Assembly (NCBI GenBank): GCA_024666565.1
Contig: CP088295.1
Location: 248,001-312,000 of the forward strand
Origin: Svornostia abyssi
Lineage (GTDB): Bacteria; Actinomycetota; Thermoleophilia; Solirubrobacterales; Solirubrobacteraceae
Direction: 5' to 3'
DNA: 64,000 nt
Part shown: piece by piece, positions 50,692 to 60,700 of the stretch
Position numbering within the stretch: position 1 is the first letter of the stretch
Layout of the letters: every line of letters begins with the position of its first letter
Made by a program: the position numbers and the translations under genes
Notes under the pieces: model-generated
What the model was told of the DNA's origin: nothing
Databases searched by the model: none
What the model saw: the letters and a program-made list of their open reading frames with translations, nothing else

Positions 50692-51497
50692 CCGCGCTGT
50701 GCGAGCGTCGTGACGACCGCCTCGTACACACCCGCGCCGTTGCGCTCCTCGGTGACGCGCACGTTGCCCGGAGCCCCCGCGGTCATGCTCGGATCCCGAG
50801 CCAGGCCGTTGGCCACGAGCCAGAACGTGCCGACCGCGGGCGCCACCGCGAGGTCCTCGCGCGAGTCGCCGACGGCGATGCACCGCTCGGGCGCGTACCC
50901 GCGGGCGCGCTGATGGCGCGCGACGGCACGCGCCTTGCTCACGCCCCGCGGGACGAGGTGGTAGGCGCGCAATTCACCGTCGGGCACGTCGAGCCCGTGC
51001 CGTGGCACGTCGATCCCGCCGTTGTCCACGAGTCGGAGCTGGTCGTGCCCCTCGGCCGCGAGCAGCGCATCGGCCTCGGCGGCGTCGACCCGGCCGCGGA
51101 AGAGGTGGGAGACCTCGCGGCCCTCGTGCCACGGCGCGTGGAACTCCAGCCGCCCGGCGAACCGCTCCAGCAGCAGCTCAGGCGCGCCGCCCGCCGCGAC
51201 CTGCTCGGCGATCGTGCGCTCGCCGGGCTCCAGGCCGTCGCAGATCCAGAACGTCTCGCCGTCCAGGACCAGGCCGGCGCCGGCCTCGAAGATGTACGAC
51301 GGCTGGCCGAGGAGCCGCGCGGGCTCGCGCACCGTGACCATGCGCCGGCCGCTCATGAGGACGACCTCGGCCTCGACACGGAGGCACGCCTCGACCGCGC
51401 GCAACGAGAGGAGCGAGGGGTTGCCGTCGGCGTCGTGGACGAGGGACCCGCCACGACCCAGCAGGGTCCCGTCGAGGTCCACGTAGAGGCACTGCAT
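50688..51497 (-). CDS. HAD-superfamily (Cof/MPGP-like, type IIB) phosphatase
   Basis: A 269-residue HAD enzyme with nucleophile Asp7 and acid/base Asp9 in YVDLDGTLL, motif II VVLMSGRR, a IIB-type cap, and the C-terminal motif III/IV with SKARAVARHQRARGYAPERCIAVGDSREDLAVAPAVG. This arrangement is like mannosyl-3-phosphoglycerate or trehalose-type sugar phosphatases, but the substrate is open. ATG 51497 follows TACCGT (complement of 51506-51511) by 8 nt; the frame upstream is antisense to the next gene. Coupled to the LAL regulator. Confidence 0.86.
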   Translation of the reverse strand: MQCLYVDLDGTLLGRGGSLVHDADGNPSLLSLRAVEACLRVEAEVVLMSGRRMVTVREPARLLGQPSYIFEAGAGLVLDGETFWICDGLEPGERTIAEQVAAGGAPELLLERFAGRLEFHAPWHEGREVSHLFRGRVDAAEADALLAAEGHDQLRLVDNGGIDVPRHGLDVPDGELRAYHLVPRGVSKARAVARHQRARGYAPERCIAVGDSREDLAVAPAVGTFWLVANGLARDPSMTAGAPGNVRVTEERNGAGVYEAVVTTLAQRG

Positions 51498-51616
51498 CGG
51501 GTTCCACGGTATCGACAGGACGCGGCACGGAACATCGTGCGCCACCGGCGAACGCCTCGCTATTGCCGCGCCGGAGGCGTACGCTCGTCCTTCGGTCCAC
51601 CACGCAAGGGAACGCC

Positions 51617-53131
51617 ATGCCCGCCAGGACCGTCGCGATCGCCATGGTCGCCAGCTGCACCGTGCTCCTCGCCGCCACACCGGCGGGTGCATTCGTCTAC
51701 TGGGGCCATGAGGCCTACCGGTCGGGGATCGGCCGCGCCACGCTCGACGGGGCCACGGTCACGGACCCGTTCGTCCCGGCGGCGGCCGGGACCTACACCT
51801 TCATCCGCGGCGTGGCGTCCGACGGCACGCACCTCTACTGGGGCGACAACAACCCGAACTCCACGACCGGCTTCGCGCCGCCGTGGGTCGGTCGGTCCGC
51901 GCTCGACGGGAGCGACATCCGGCGCCCGTTCACCGCATCGACCGGTCAGTCGATCACCGGCATGACGCTGAGCCCGACGCACATCTACTGGACGTCGAAC
52001 AACCAGGACACGAGCGGCGTGGGCCGCACGCCCATCATCGGCGGCCAGCAGTACCAGGCCTTCGAATCGGTGTTCGGCGAGCCCAACCCGCGCACGTGCG
52101 GCGTCGCCGTCGACGACACGTACGTCTACTTCGCCAACCGCGCCACCTACAGCATCGGTCGCGCGAAGCTCGACGGGTTCGCCCAGGCCGGCCAGGAGAT
52201 CGACGGCGAGTTCATCAAGCTGCCGGTCGGGTGGATGCCGTGCGGCGTCGCGGTCGACGAGACCCATCTCTACTGGGGCATCAACCAGGTCGCGTCGTCC
52301 GGCAGCGTGACGCCCGGCACGGCGATCGGCCGGGCGAAGAAGGACGGCTCCGATCAGGTGAACGCCCGCTGGCCGGCGAACCCCGCCGTCACGGGCGTCG
52401 ACGTCCACGGCGACTTCGTCTACTGGACGAGTTACGGCAACGGCCTGCCCGGGACCGGCAGCGTGGGTCGCGGTACGAAGTCGACGGGCGGCGTGGACCC
52501 CGACTTCGTGAGCGGTCTGACGGCGCCGTACGGCGTGGCGGCGGACGGCGCCGGCCCCGCCCCCGCGGCGCCGACCCCGATCGGTCCGCCGCTTCCGCCG
52601 CCCCCGGATCCACTCAGCGTGGGCTCCAGCGCCGGCGGCTCGGGAACGGGCAGCGGGTCGGCGGCCATCCCGTGCGCGGTGCCCACATCCTGCCTCGGCC
52701 CACGCCCGGACTTCAGCCGCGTGTGGGTGACCCGCAAGGTCTTCACCCCCGCCTCGTGGACCACGCCGCTCAGTGTCGGCAAGAGCTCCGCGCGCGCCGC
52801 GGCGAGCCAGGGCACGACGTTCAACTACATCGTCGACCGCCCCGCGACCGTCCGGGTCGCGATCCAGCGGGCCGCGGGGAAGGGCAAGCGGGTCGGCACC
52901 GCCTGCCGCAAGCCGACGGCCAAGCTCAAGCGGCGGCCGGCCTGTACGCGGCACACGACGGTCGCGACGCTCGTCCGTGCTGCCGAGCAGGGCCGCAACG
53001 CCCTGCCGTTCAGCGGGCGGATCCGCGGCCGCGCGTTGCCCGCCGGGGCGTACCAGGCGGTGTTCACGGCGATCGCCGCCGGCCGGAAGAGCACCGCCGA
53101 GCGCGTGCCGTTCCGCATCGCGCGCCGTTGA
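51617..53131 (+). CDS. Exported beta-propeller-like protein
   Basis: A 504-residue product with signal peptide (MPARTVAIAMVASCTVLLAATPAGA). Residues about 27-310 hold repeats of the type G(I/V)AVD.T(Y/H)(V/L)Y(W/F)...I.R(A/S).LDG, with YWGHEAYRSG, LYWGDNN, IYWTSNNQD, VYFANRA, LYWGINQ, VYWTSYG, as in YWTD-type propellers. A Pro/Gly/Ser linker and a basic C-terminal domain with Cys-containing TACRKPTAKLKRRPAC follow. SD AAGGGA (51605-51610) is 6 nt before the ATG. Likely cell-surface or secreted; no catalytic motif. Confidence 0.82.
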   Translation: MPARTVAIAMVASCTVLLAATPAGAFVYWGHEAYRSGIGRATLDGATVTDPFVPAAAGTYTFIRGVASDGTHLYWGDNNPNSTTGFAPPWVGRSALDGSDIRRPFTASTGQSITGMTLSPTHIYWTSNNQDTSGVGRTPIIGGQQYQAFESVFGEPNPRTCGVAVDDTYVYFANRATYSIGRAKLDGFAQAGQEIDGEFIKLPVGWMPCGVAVDETHLYWGINQVASSGSVTPGTAIGRAKKDGSDQVNARWPANPAVTGVDVHGDFVYWTSYGNGLPGTGSVGRGTKSTGGVDPDFVSGLTAPYGVAADGAGPAPAAPTPIGPPLPPPPDPLSVGSSAGGSGTGSGSAAIPCAVPTSCLGPRPDFSRVWVTRKVFTPASWTTPLSVGKSSARAAASQGTTFNYIVDRPATVRVAIQRAAGKGKRVGTACRKPTAKLKRRPACTRHTTVATLVRAAEQGRNALPFSGRIRGRALPAGAYQAVFTAIAAGRKSTAERVPFRIARR

Positions 53132-53191
53132 TCCGTCCGCTCGGCGACCGGGCGGTCACCGTCGACGTCGGATCGCCCGATATCCGGTGAC

Positions 53192-53650
53192 ATGCGCTCC
53201 CGCTGCCTGGTCGCCACCCTCGCCGTCGCCGGCCTGCTCTGCATGAGCACCGCCGCGGAGGCCCGCGCGGTGCCGTGGGGAGGCACCGGTGCGAACGATC
53301 TCGGGCCCGCCTCGCTGCTCCTGTCGAACAGCAACGGGCGCGTGTCCGTCTCCAGCCTGCAGGTCGTCATGGCGTGCACCGACACCAGCGACGGCACCGA
53401 GTCCAGCCGCGCGTTCTCCATCGTGAGCAACATCCGCGTGGCGCTGCGCCGCAACCGCTTCTCGTTCGACTTCACCGCGACGTCGGGCGGCCGGCTCGGG
53501 CGCGTCCGGCTCACCGGTGTCCTGGGCTCGAACGGCACCGGCTCGGCACGCGCGACCGTCGATGCGACGGGGACGGACGAGGGAACCGGCGCCGTGATCG
53601 AGCGCTGCCAGTCGGCCGTGAACTTCCGGCTGCGCCGCGGCCGCGCCTGA
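53192..53650 (+). CDS. Small exported hypothetical protein
   Basis: A 152-residue product with signal peptide (LVATLAVAGLLCMSTAAEARA) and a beta-rich mature part (LLLSNSNGRVSVSSLQVVMACTD.., FSFDFTATSGGRLGRVRLTGVLGSNGTG) with two Cys, possibly a disulphide, ending in a basic tail. No family recognised. The ATG lies just after GATATCCGGTGAC; promoter not clear. It sits in a run of exported protein genes, same strand as its neighbours. Confidence 0.72.
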   Translation: MRSRCLVATLAVAGLLCMSTAAEARAVPWGGTGANDLGPASLLLSNSNGRVSVSSLQVVMACTDTSDGTESSRAFSIVSNIRVALRRNRFSFDFTATSGGRLGRVRLTGVLGSNGTGSARATVDATGTDEGTGAVIERCQSAVNFRLRRGRA

Positions 53651-53716
53651 CCGCATCGCACATCGTTCCCGGGCACTGAACGCCTCGGAGGTGCTTCCAA
53701 CCTCTGAGGACGTCTC

Positions 53717-56563
53717 ATGCCCAGTCAGTCCACCCCGCTGCGCGCAGGGCTGGTGGCGGTCGCCTGCGCGCTCGTCGCGCTGCTCGCCACGCCCGCGCTC
53801 TCATCGGCGGCCTCCACCCCGAAGCCGCTCGCCACGGCGCTCACCGCGCTCCGAACCGAAGCACAGACCCTCCCGAAGGCCGCGAAGACCCGGACCCGGG
53901 CCGCCATCGCGCGCACGGCGGCGGATGTCCGCGCCGGCCGCTGGTGCAAGGCCAAGCGCCGGCTGTCCACGTTGCGCAAGGGCCTGCGGGGCCGACGCGC
54001 GAAGGGCGTCCCGCTCAAGCGCCGCGCCGCGCTCTCGAGCCGTGCGCTGCGCGTGCAGGCGCTCCTGCTCGCCGATACGCGCACGCGCCGCTGCGGTGGC
54101 CGGAAGACCGCCGGTGTCGGCGGCGCGTCCGGCGGCGGCGCCCGCGTGCTGAAGAGCACGCCGACCGAACTCGCCGTCCGTGTCGAGCTCCCCACTCCAC
54201 AGCTCGTCCCGAAGACGGGCGGCGGGAAGGCGTACGACCAGCTCGTCCTGCCGGGACTCGCCACGACCGCGCCTCCCGGCGACCCCGGCGTGCCGTCGAT
54301 GGCCGAGTCGTTCGCGATCCCGGAGGGCGCGGAGGTCGAGGTCACGAAGCGCTCGACCGAGGGGTACACGCTGGACGGCGTCGACCTCTACCCCGCGCAG
54401 GAGCAGCCGGTCGACGCCATCAACGCACAGGACCCGCGCTTCGCCGACAAGCCGTTTGAGATCGACCGGCGCGTGTACGCGTCCGACGCGTCGTTCCCCA
54501 AGACGGCGGCGACCGCCGCACCGCTGGGCGAGCTGCGCGACCTCACCGTCGGCCAGCTCGCGATGGCCGCGGGCCAGTACCAGCCGAAGTCCAAGAAGCT
54601 GAAGGTCTTCACCTCCGTCGACATGGAGATCAGGTTCACGGGCGGAACGAAGACGTTCGGCAAGCCCGGCATCGCCAGCCCGTGGGAGACGTCGTTCCGC
54701 AAGGTCTACGCGAACGCGCTCGTGAACGCCGCGACCGCGTTCGAGCACGGCCCGGCCCTGTCGGAGCTGCTGCAGCCCTGTGGCGAGGAGATGCTCATCA
54801 TCACGTCGCCGGCGCTGCGACCGGCGGCGGACACGCTCGCCTCCGCGCGCAGCGGCAAGGGCATCTACACCCGAGTCGTCGAGACGGGAGCAGGCACCGG
54901 GAAGGCCGGCACGACCGCCGACCAGATCCGCACGTTCGTGCAGGGCCGCGTGGCGAACACGAACTGCATCCGGCCCAGCTACCTGCTGCTGTTCGGCAAC
55001 ACCGCGAACGTCCCGACGTTCACCGGCGACCCGGGCATCCCGAACGTCCCGAGCGACCTCGACTACGCGCTGAAGATCCGCGAGCTGTACCTGCCGAACC
55101 TCGCGGTCGGCCGGATCCCCGCGGAGTCACTGTCGGTGGCGAACACGATCGTCGGGAAGATCACCGGGTACATCGGGTCACCCCCGCTCACGGCCGCGTT
55201 CTACGACCGGGCGACGGTCACGAGCTACTTCCAGACGGACACCGCGAGCGACACGCAGGACGACCGCGGGTTCACCCGGACCTCCGAGGCGGTGCGCAAC
55301 AGCCTCACCGCGCAGGGCAAGACGGTGAACCGCGTCTACACGACCGGCGCCACGAACCCGCTGACCTACGACACCGGCGACGCGCTGCCCGCCGCGATCA
55401 AGAAGCCGGGCTTTGCCTGGAACGGCACGGGCAACGACGTGCGTGACCAGATCAACGAGGGCCGGTTCTTCGTCATGCACCGCGACCACGGCGGGCAGTT
55501 CGGCGTCGGCCATCCCGACATCGACAGCACGCAGATCAATGCGATGACGAACGGCGGGATGCTGCCGGTGTTCTTCTCGATCAACTGCTCGAGCGGCCGG
55601 TTCGACAGCCCGGGCTCGCCGAGCTTCTCCGAGAACCTGCTCCGGCGGGCCGGAGGCGGCGCCGTCGGCGTGATCGGCGCGTCGCGGGACAGCCCGAGCG
55701 AGGTCAACAACCGGTTCGCGCTCGGCCTCGTCGACGCGATCTACCCGAGCACGCTCCCGTTCAGCGGATCGACCACACCGGTCCGGCGCATGGGCGAGGT
55801 GCTGAACCTCGGCAAGCTCCACGTGATCCTGGACAGCGTCTCGATCAACCAGTTCTACTCCGACAACGGGTGGGGCAGCGCGACGCAGGACATCCGCACG
55901 GAGAACCGCCTGTACCAGTACTTCGGCGACCCGAGCATGGAGATCCGGACGCAGGCCCCGAAGTCGTTCGGCGTGATCAGCGTGGAGCTCGCGGGCACCG
56001 CCGTGAAGGCGTTCGCGCCGAAGAGTGCGGCGGGCGCCGCGGCGACGCTGCTGAAGGACGGCGTGCCGATCGGCCGCTCGCTCGTCGCGGGCGACGGATC
56101 GGTGATCGTCAACCCGCTTGAGGACCTCGGGACGGGCAAGCTCGAACTGGTGCTCGACCAGGACGGCTTCGAGAAGTCGCCGGTCCTGATCCGGGCGCTG
56201 CTGCCGGCCAATCCGGCGGCGGCATCGGACGCGCCGCCGGTCGCGGTTCCGGCCGCGAAGCCGGACCTCGTGATCACGGGCATCCGTGTCGTGTCCACGG
56301 CTCCCCGTCACACCGTGGTGACCGTGAAGAACCAGGGCGCCGCCGCGGCCGGGCCGTTCACCACGGCGTTCCTGCAGATCGGCGATCCGGCAAGCGCCCA
56401 AGAGGTGCCGTCCGCCGGGCTTGCGGCCGGGCAGTCGATCGACGTGGCCGTCAAGGGGATCTACGACACACCGGTGCGAGCGACCGTCGACAGCAAGGGC
56501 ACCGTCGACGAATCCGACGAGACGAACAACGTCTTCGAGGATCCCAACCCGTTCGTGCCGTAG
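53717..56563 (+). CDS. Exported gingipain-like cysteine protease (peptidase family C25) with CARDB domain
   Basis: A 948-residue secreted protein. After the signal peptide (about 1-32) comes a basic Arg/Lys/Ala-rich region (about 40-130), a beta propeptide-like region (about 150-320), the C25 peptidase (about 355-770) and a C-terminal CARDB beta-sandwich (about 868-945, PDLVITGIRVVS.., VDESDETNNVF). Catalytic residues are predicted as His591 in MHRDHGGQFG and Cys624 in FSINCSSGRF; the 33-residue distance equals that of gingipain R. N-terminal domains probably keep the zymogen inactive. C25 proteases are known from Bacteroidetes; occurrence here is less usual. A terminator follows. Confidence 0.88.
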   Translation: MPSQSTPLRAGLVAVACALVALLATPALSSAASTPKPLATALTALRTEAQTLPKAAKTRTRAAIARTAADVRAGRWCKAKRRLSTLRKGLRGRRAKGVPLKRRAALSSRALRVQALLLADTRTRRCGGRKTAGVGGASGGGARVLKSTPTELAVRVELPTPQLVPKTGGGKAYDQLVLPGLATTAPPGDPGVPSMAESFAIPEGAEVEVTKRSTEGYTLDGVDLYPAQEQPVDAINAQDPRFADKPFEIDRRVYASDASFPKTAATAAPLGELRDLTVGQLAMAAGQYQPKSKKLKVFTSVDMEIRFTGGTKTFGKPGIASPWETSFRKVYANALVNAATAFEHGPALSELLQPCGEEMLIITSPALRPAADTLASARSGKGIYTRVVETGAGTGKAGTTADQIRTFVQGRVANTNCIRPSYLLLFGNTANVPTFTGDPGIPNVPSDLDYALKIRELYLPNLAVGRIPAESLSVANTIVGKITGYIGSPPLTAAFYDRATVTSYFQTDTASDTQDDRGFTRTSEAVRNSLTAQGKTVNRVYTTGATNPLTYDTGDALPAAIKKPGFAWNGTGNDVRDQINEGRFFVMHRDHGGQFGVGHPDIDSTQINAMTNGGMLPVFFSINCSSGRFDSPGSPSFSENLLRRAGGGAVGVIGASRDSPSEVNNRFALGLVDAIYPSTLPFSGSTTPVRRMGEVLNLGKLHVILDSVSINQFYSDNGWGSATQDIRTENRLYQYFGDPSMEIRTQAPKSFGVISVELAGTAVKAFAPKSAAGAAATLLKDGVPIGRSLVAGDGSVIVNPLEDLGTGKLELVLDQDGFEKSPVLIRALLPANPAAASDAPPVAVPAAKPDLVITGIRVVSTAPRHTVVTVKNQGAAAAGPFTTAFLQIGDPASAQEVPSAGLAAGQSIDVAVKGIYDTPVRATVDSKGTVDESDETNNVFEDPNPFVP

Positions 56564-56572
56564 GACGACCCG

Positions 56573-56601
56573 GGGGCGCCGGTCGCACGGACCGGCGCCC
56601 C
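56573..56601. terminator. Hairpin between the C25 protease and ferritin-like genes
   Basis: GGGGCGCCGGTC (56573-56584) and GACCGGCGCCCC (56590-56601) are perfect 12-bp arms around a 5-nt loop, between the two convergent stop codons. It probably acts in both directions. Confidence 0.85.
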
Positions 56602-56609
56602 TGCGGGGG

Positions 56610-57107
56610 CTACTCGAACTCGCGCAGGTAGCGCTCGAAGGTCCGCATGTGGTTCTCCTCGTCGCGGAGGATCGCGATGACCATGTCCTGCGTGGCCCAG
56701 TCGACGCCGTCGGTGGCCTCGATGATGCGCGTGTAGTGCTCGATCGCGCCGGCCTCGGCCTGGATGACGCCCTTGATGACGCCCACGACGTCCGTCGGAT
56801 CGTCCGAGGGCTGCAGGTACGTCTGGTCCGCGGTGAAGTCCAGCGAGCCGGGCGGCGTGCCGTAGAGGTCCTTGATGCGCTCGGCGAACAGCTTGGCGTG
56901 GCCGAGCTCCTCACCGACGTCCTCGCCCAGCGCGGCGGCGATCTCCTCGGCGCGAATGCCGTCGAGGTGCTGGGAGAGCGAGAGGTAGTTGATGACCGTC
57001 TCGAGCTCCATCCAGTACGCGCGGGTCAGGAGTTCAACGATCTCCTCGCGCTTGTCGGCGTTGGCGTCGGACAGGATTCCTGCGGCGGCGTGGTGCGTGG
57101 TCGGCAC
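56610..57107 (-). CDS. Ferritin-like diiron protein
   Basis: A 165-residue four-helix-bundle protein of the ferritin-like superfamily (bacterioferritin/Dps-like). Helices carry the diiron carboxylate set: Glu35 in YWMELETVINY, Glu67 with His70 (GEELGHAKLF), Glu118 (IQAEAGAIEHY) and Glu150 with His153 (RDEENHMRTFE). No haem-binding Met motif is clear. GTG 57107 is chosen because AGGAG lies 8 nt upstream; the frame extends further without homology. It is divergent from the Fur-family gene, so iron storage or detoxification under iron control is likely. Confidence 0.85.
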   Translation of the reverse strand: MPTTHHAAAGILSDANADKREEIVELLTRAYWMELETVINYLSLSQHLDGIRAEEIAAALGEDVGEELGHAKLFAERIKDLYGTPPGSLDFTADQTYLQPSDDPTDVVGVIKGVIQAEAGAIEHYTRIIEATDGVDWATQDMVIAILRDEENHMRTFERYLREFE

Positions 57108-57184
57108 GGTGGCAGCTCCTCTGCGTCGGGGGTCCGTGAAGTCGGGTTCCACACTATAACAACTGACTTAGAACAACTCCGGAC

Positions 57185-57213
57185 TTAGGGTAGCCTCAGA
57201 GTTGCGCTAGAAT
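57185..57213 (+). promoter_or_regulatory. fur promoter overlapping a candidate iron box
   Basis: -35 TTAGGG (57185-57190), 17-bp spacer, -10 TAGAAT (57208-57213), then 7 nt to GTG 57221. The motif TTAGG-GTAG-CCTCA (57185-57198) matches TTAGG-N4-CCTAA with one mismatch and covers the -35. Nearby ACTTAG repeats (57169-57187 region) extend this AT-richer stretch toward the ferritin-like gene. Confidence 0.7.
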
Positions 57214-57220
57214 CCTTCCC

Positions 57221-57649
57221 GTGGACGCGACGATGGAAACCACCCTGGCCGGCGCGCTGCGCGACCGCGGGCAGCGGGTCACCCCGCAGCGGCTCGTGAT
57301 CGCCCGCGTCATGGAGGAGCTCGACCGGCACGCGACCGCGGAGATGGTCTTCAGCGAGGTGAGCACCCGGATGCCCGGCGTGTCCCTGCCGACCGTCTAC
57401 GCCACGCTCGACCTGCTCGAGGAACTCGGCCTGGTCCACCGCGTCGCCACCGAGGGCGGCACCGTCGTCTTCGACCCCCGCACCGACGACCACCACCACC
57501 TCGTCTGCCGGGCCTGCGGGAAGATCGTCGACGTCGACGCGCCCCTGGAGCCCGACGCCGTGCTCGCCGCCGCGCGCGACGCCGGGTTCACGCCCGATCA
57601 CGCGCAGGTCACGGTCCGCGGCCTGTGCCGCGACTGCGCCCCGACCTGA
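57221..57649 (+). CDS. Fur-family metal/peroxide regulator
   Basis: A 142-residue regulator with the Fur winged helix (RVTPQRLVIARVMEEL, then SLPTVYATLDLLEELGLVHRV) and metal sites: HHH at 91-93 (DDHHHLVC), and two structural-zinc CxxC pairs, Cys96/Cys99 and Cys136/Cys139. These fit Fur or PerR; the iron-sensing versus peroxide-sensing choice needs the Asp/Asn identity in the regulatory site, which I did not assign. The gene is divergent from a ferritin-like gene, typical for Fur/PerR regulons. Start GTG is supported by TAGAAT 7 nt upstream. Confidence 0.92.
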   Translation: MDATMETTLAGALRDRGQRVTPQRLVIARVMEELDRHATAEMVFSEVSTRMPGVSLPTVYATLDLLEELGLVHRVATEGGTVVFDPRTDDHHHLVCRACGKIVDVDAPLEPDAVLAAARDAGFTPDHAQVTVRGLCRDCAPT

Positions 57650-57741
57650 CCCCGCCGCGCTGAGCGTCCGATCGTGGTCGCTCTGGCGACCGGTATGTGA
57701 CGTTCGACGAATGGGTGGACGCGGAGTAGGGTCTGGACGGC

Positions 57742-60700
57742 GTGTCCACCTCTCGCGCCCTGCTCGCCGTCGCGCTCGTCGCTCTTGCGACTGCACTCGC
57801 GCCTGCGCCCGCGTCGGCGGCGACCGTGCTGCCCGACCGCGCCACCCTCGCCCTGCCGCACGCCGACGAGCCCGCGCAGCTGCCCGCGACCGCTGCTCAG
57901 CGGCGCCCGCGCGCGCTGACCACGCCCGGCTACACACCGCCGAGGCGCGTGCCCCGCACTCGGGCGCCGACGCCGCCCGCGCCGGTCTCGATCGGCACCG
58001 GCCAGTGGCCCGACATCCACGTCGACGCGGCCGGCACGTCGCACATCGTCTGGAACGAGGACCAGATCGGGGAGACACCCGACGTCACGCACTACTGCCG
58101 CCTCCCGCGCGGCGCCAAGGGCTGCGACAACCCGAACCCCACGCCGATGCCGATCTCGGTGCCCTACGCGTCCGACGACGCCGGCCCGAAGATCACGCAG
58201 ATCGGCAGCCAGCTCGTCGTACTCAGCCACCGCTACCCGTCGATCGTGCGCCACCCCGACGGCCAGGACCGCGATCGCACGACCTACGCGTGGACCTCGT
58301 CGGACGGCGGGACGACATGGACCGGCCCGGGGATCGTCGGCACCGTCATCCCGTCCGGTGATGCGACCCTGACCGGCGGGGCGAACCCGCGCATCGCCGT
58401 CATCACCAGCGCGTTCACCGGCGGCACGCTCGTGCAGGTCCTCGACGCCGGGAACTTCACGAGCAAGAGCGCGGTGCTCAGCACGAGCACCGATCTCTAC
58501 GAAGGTGCCGTGGCCCCCGAGGGCGACGGCATCGTCGCCGCGTTCTCCGAGGCGGTCGGGCCCATCACGCTGCGCCGCTGGAGCGGGGCGGGCGACGTCA
58601 CCGATCCAGCCACCTGGTCGAGCACCCAGGTGCCCGGCGAGCTGCCGCGGCTGGCGGGCGGCCCCGCGGGCACGTTCCTGCTCTCCCGCGAAGGCGCGTG
58701 GAACGTCCGCAACGTCACGGGCGGCACCGCGGGGGCGCCGACCGTCATCAGCCCGCGGGACGTCGCGCAGACCCGCGCGTTCGCTCAGGACCCGAGCGGC
58801 GGGCTGCACGCCGCGTTCAGCACCGGCGCGTCCCCGCAGAAGATCACGCTCGCGTCCGCCGGGCCCAGCGGGTTCTGGCGGGGGTACGAGGCCGCCGCAG
58901 CGAACGCCATCGACGAGCTCGAGCTCGGCGCCGCGGCTGACGGCGGCGGGGTGCTCGTGCACCGCCGCGACCCCACCGGCACGTTCTCCGGCGAGATCGC
59001 CGCCACCGCGTTCGGCACGCTCGCGCCGACCGGCCAGCCCGGTGCCGGCGGCCTCGCAGGCACCGGCATCCCCGGCGGGTTCGCCGGATGCCTGGAGGCC
59101 GGCTTCGCCGACGTCAAGCTCGCGCCGCTCGCCGGCTGCCTGCTGGAGAGCACCGATCCGGCGTTCCCCGGCGCGTTCGTATCCAGCGGCGAGGTCGAGT
59201 TCCTCGGCCTGATCCTGCGCCCGGTCGGCGACACGAAGATCGTCTTCGACCCGCGCAAGCGCACGCTGAACACCACGGGCCGGGTGAAGATCATCCTGCG
59301 CGGCTCGGCGATCGGGGAGATCGAACTCGCGGACCTCAAGCTCAACGTGCAGCTCGGCTCCAACGCCGGGCAGTCGCTGTTCAAGGGCGTCAAGCTGCCG
59401 AAGGGGGCCAACATCAAGGGCTTCCCGATCGACGCGGACTTCGACATCAAGATCGCCGGCAACGGCGTGAACATCCCCGTCTCGCTGAAGCTGCCGAAGG
59501 CGCTGGGCGGGATCAGCGCGTCGGCGACGCTCCGCGCCGAGATGGGTCGCGGCGCCGTCCTGCAGTCGTTCGCGTTCTCGGTCGGACGGATCCCGCTGGG
59601 GCCGCTGGAGATCGAGGCACTGAACGTCTCGTACGACGGGACGGCGAACCGGTGGAGCGGCACGGCGGGCCTGAAGCTCCCGCTCGGCGCGCTGAAGCTC
59701 AGCGTGTCGTTCGTCGACGGCCGGTTCGACCGTGGCGAGGTCGATCTGCGGTTCCCGCGTCCGGGCATCACCGTGTTCCCCAAGGTCTACTTCCTCGGGG
59801 TCACGGGGGCGTTCAGTCCGGATCCCCTGAGCGTCAGCGTCGGGGCGTCGTTCGGCGCGATCTACACGCCGCCACCCGCAGACGTGTTCGCCGTCGAACT
59901 CGACGGCCGACTCACGCTGAGCGTCGTCAACGGCGGCGCGCAGTTCAAGTTCGACGGGGTCGAGCGGATCTTCAACATCCAGGTCGGCACCGGCACCGCG
60001 CTGGCCACGACCGACGGGTACGCGTCGATCAGGGGCGAGTTCGGCATCGACCTCGAGGTCGTGGCGCTCGACGGCAGCGCGTCGTTCTGGGTCGACGGGC
60101 CGTCCGCGCAGTTCGCGGGCACGTTCGACACGAACACCCGGGTCTTCGGCATCCCGATCACCGGGGCGAAGGGCACGCTGTCGACGAAGGGCGTCGCGGG
60201 CTGCATCCGCGTGCCCGTCCCGGCGCCGCCCGACACCTTCGCGCCCGGCTACGCGGGCGTGGGCTACAAGTGGGGCGGCCCCGGCGAGCTGATCTTCGGC
60301 GACACGTGCGACATGTCGGCCTACCAGGTGCCACGCCCCGCCGGCCGGGCAGCGCAGGCCGGGGGGCCGCAGTCGTTCAGCCTCGCCGGCGGCGTGAAGA
60401 CGGCCAACGTGCTGGTGCGCGGCGAGAGCGCGGCGCCGCTCGTGGACGTCATCGCGCCCGACGGGCGGCGCATCACGCCGCTCGGCTACAAGGCGCCCGG
60501 CGGCGACCCCGTCGTGTCTGCCGTGCCGACCGGGAAGGCGACCGTCGTCGTGCTCACCAAGCCACCGGCCGGGACGTGGCAGATCGTCCCGCGCGACGGC
60601 TCGCCGCCGGTCACGGGGCTGGCGATCTCCCGGGACGTCGACCCGATCCGGGTGACGGGCAAGGTCGAGCGCTGGACGAGCGGGCGGGTGCTGCGCTACC

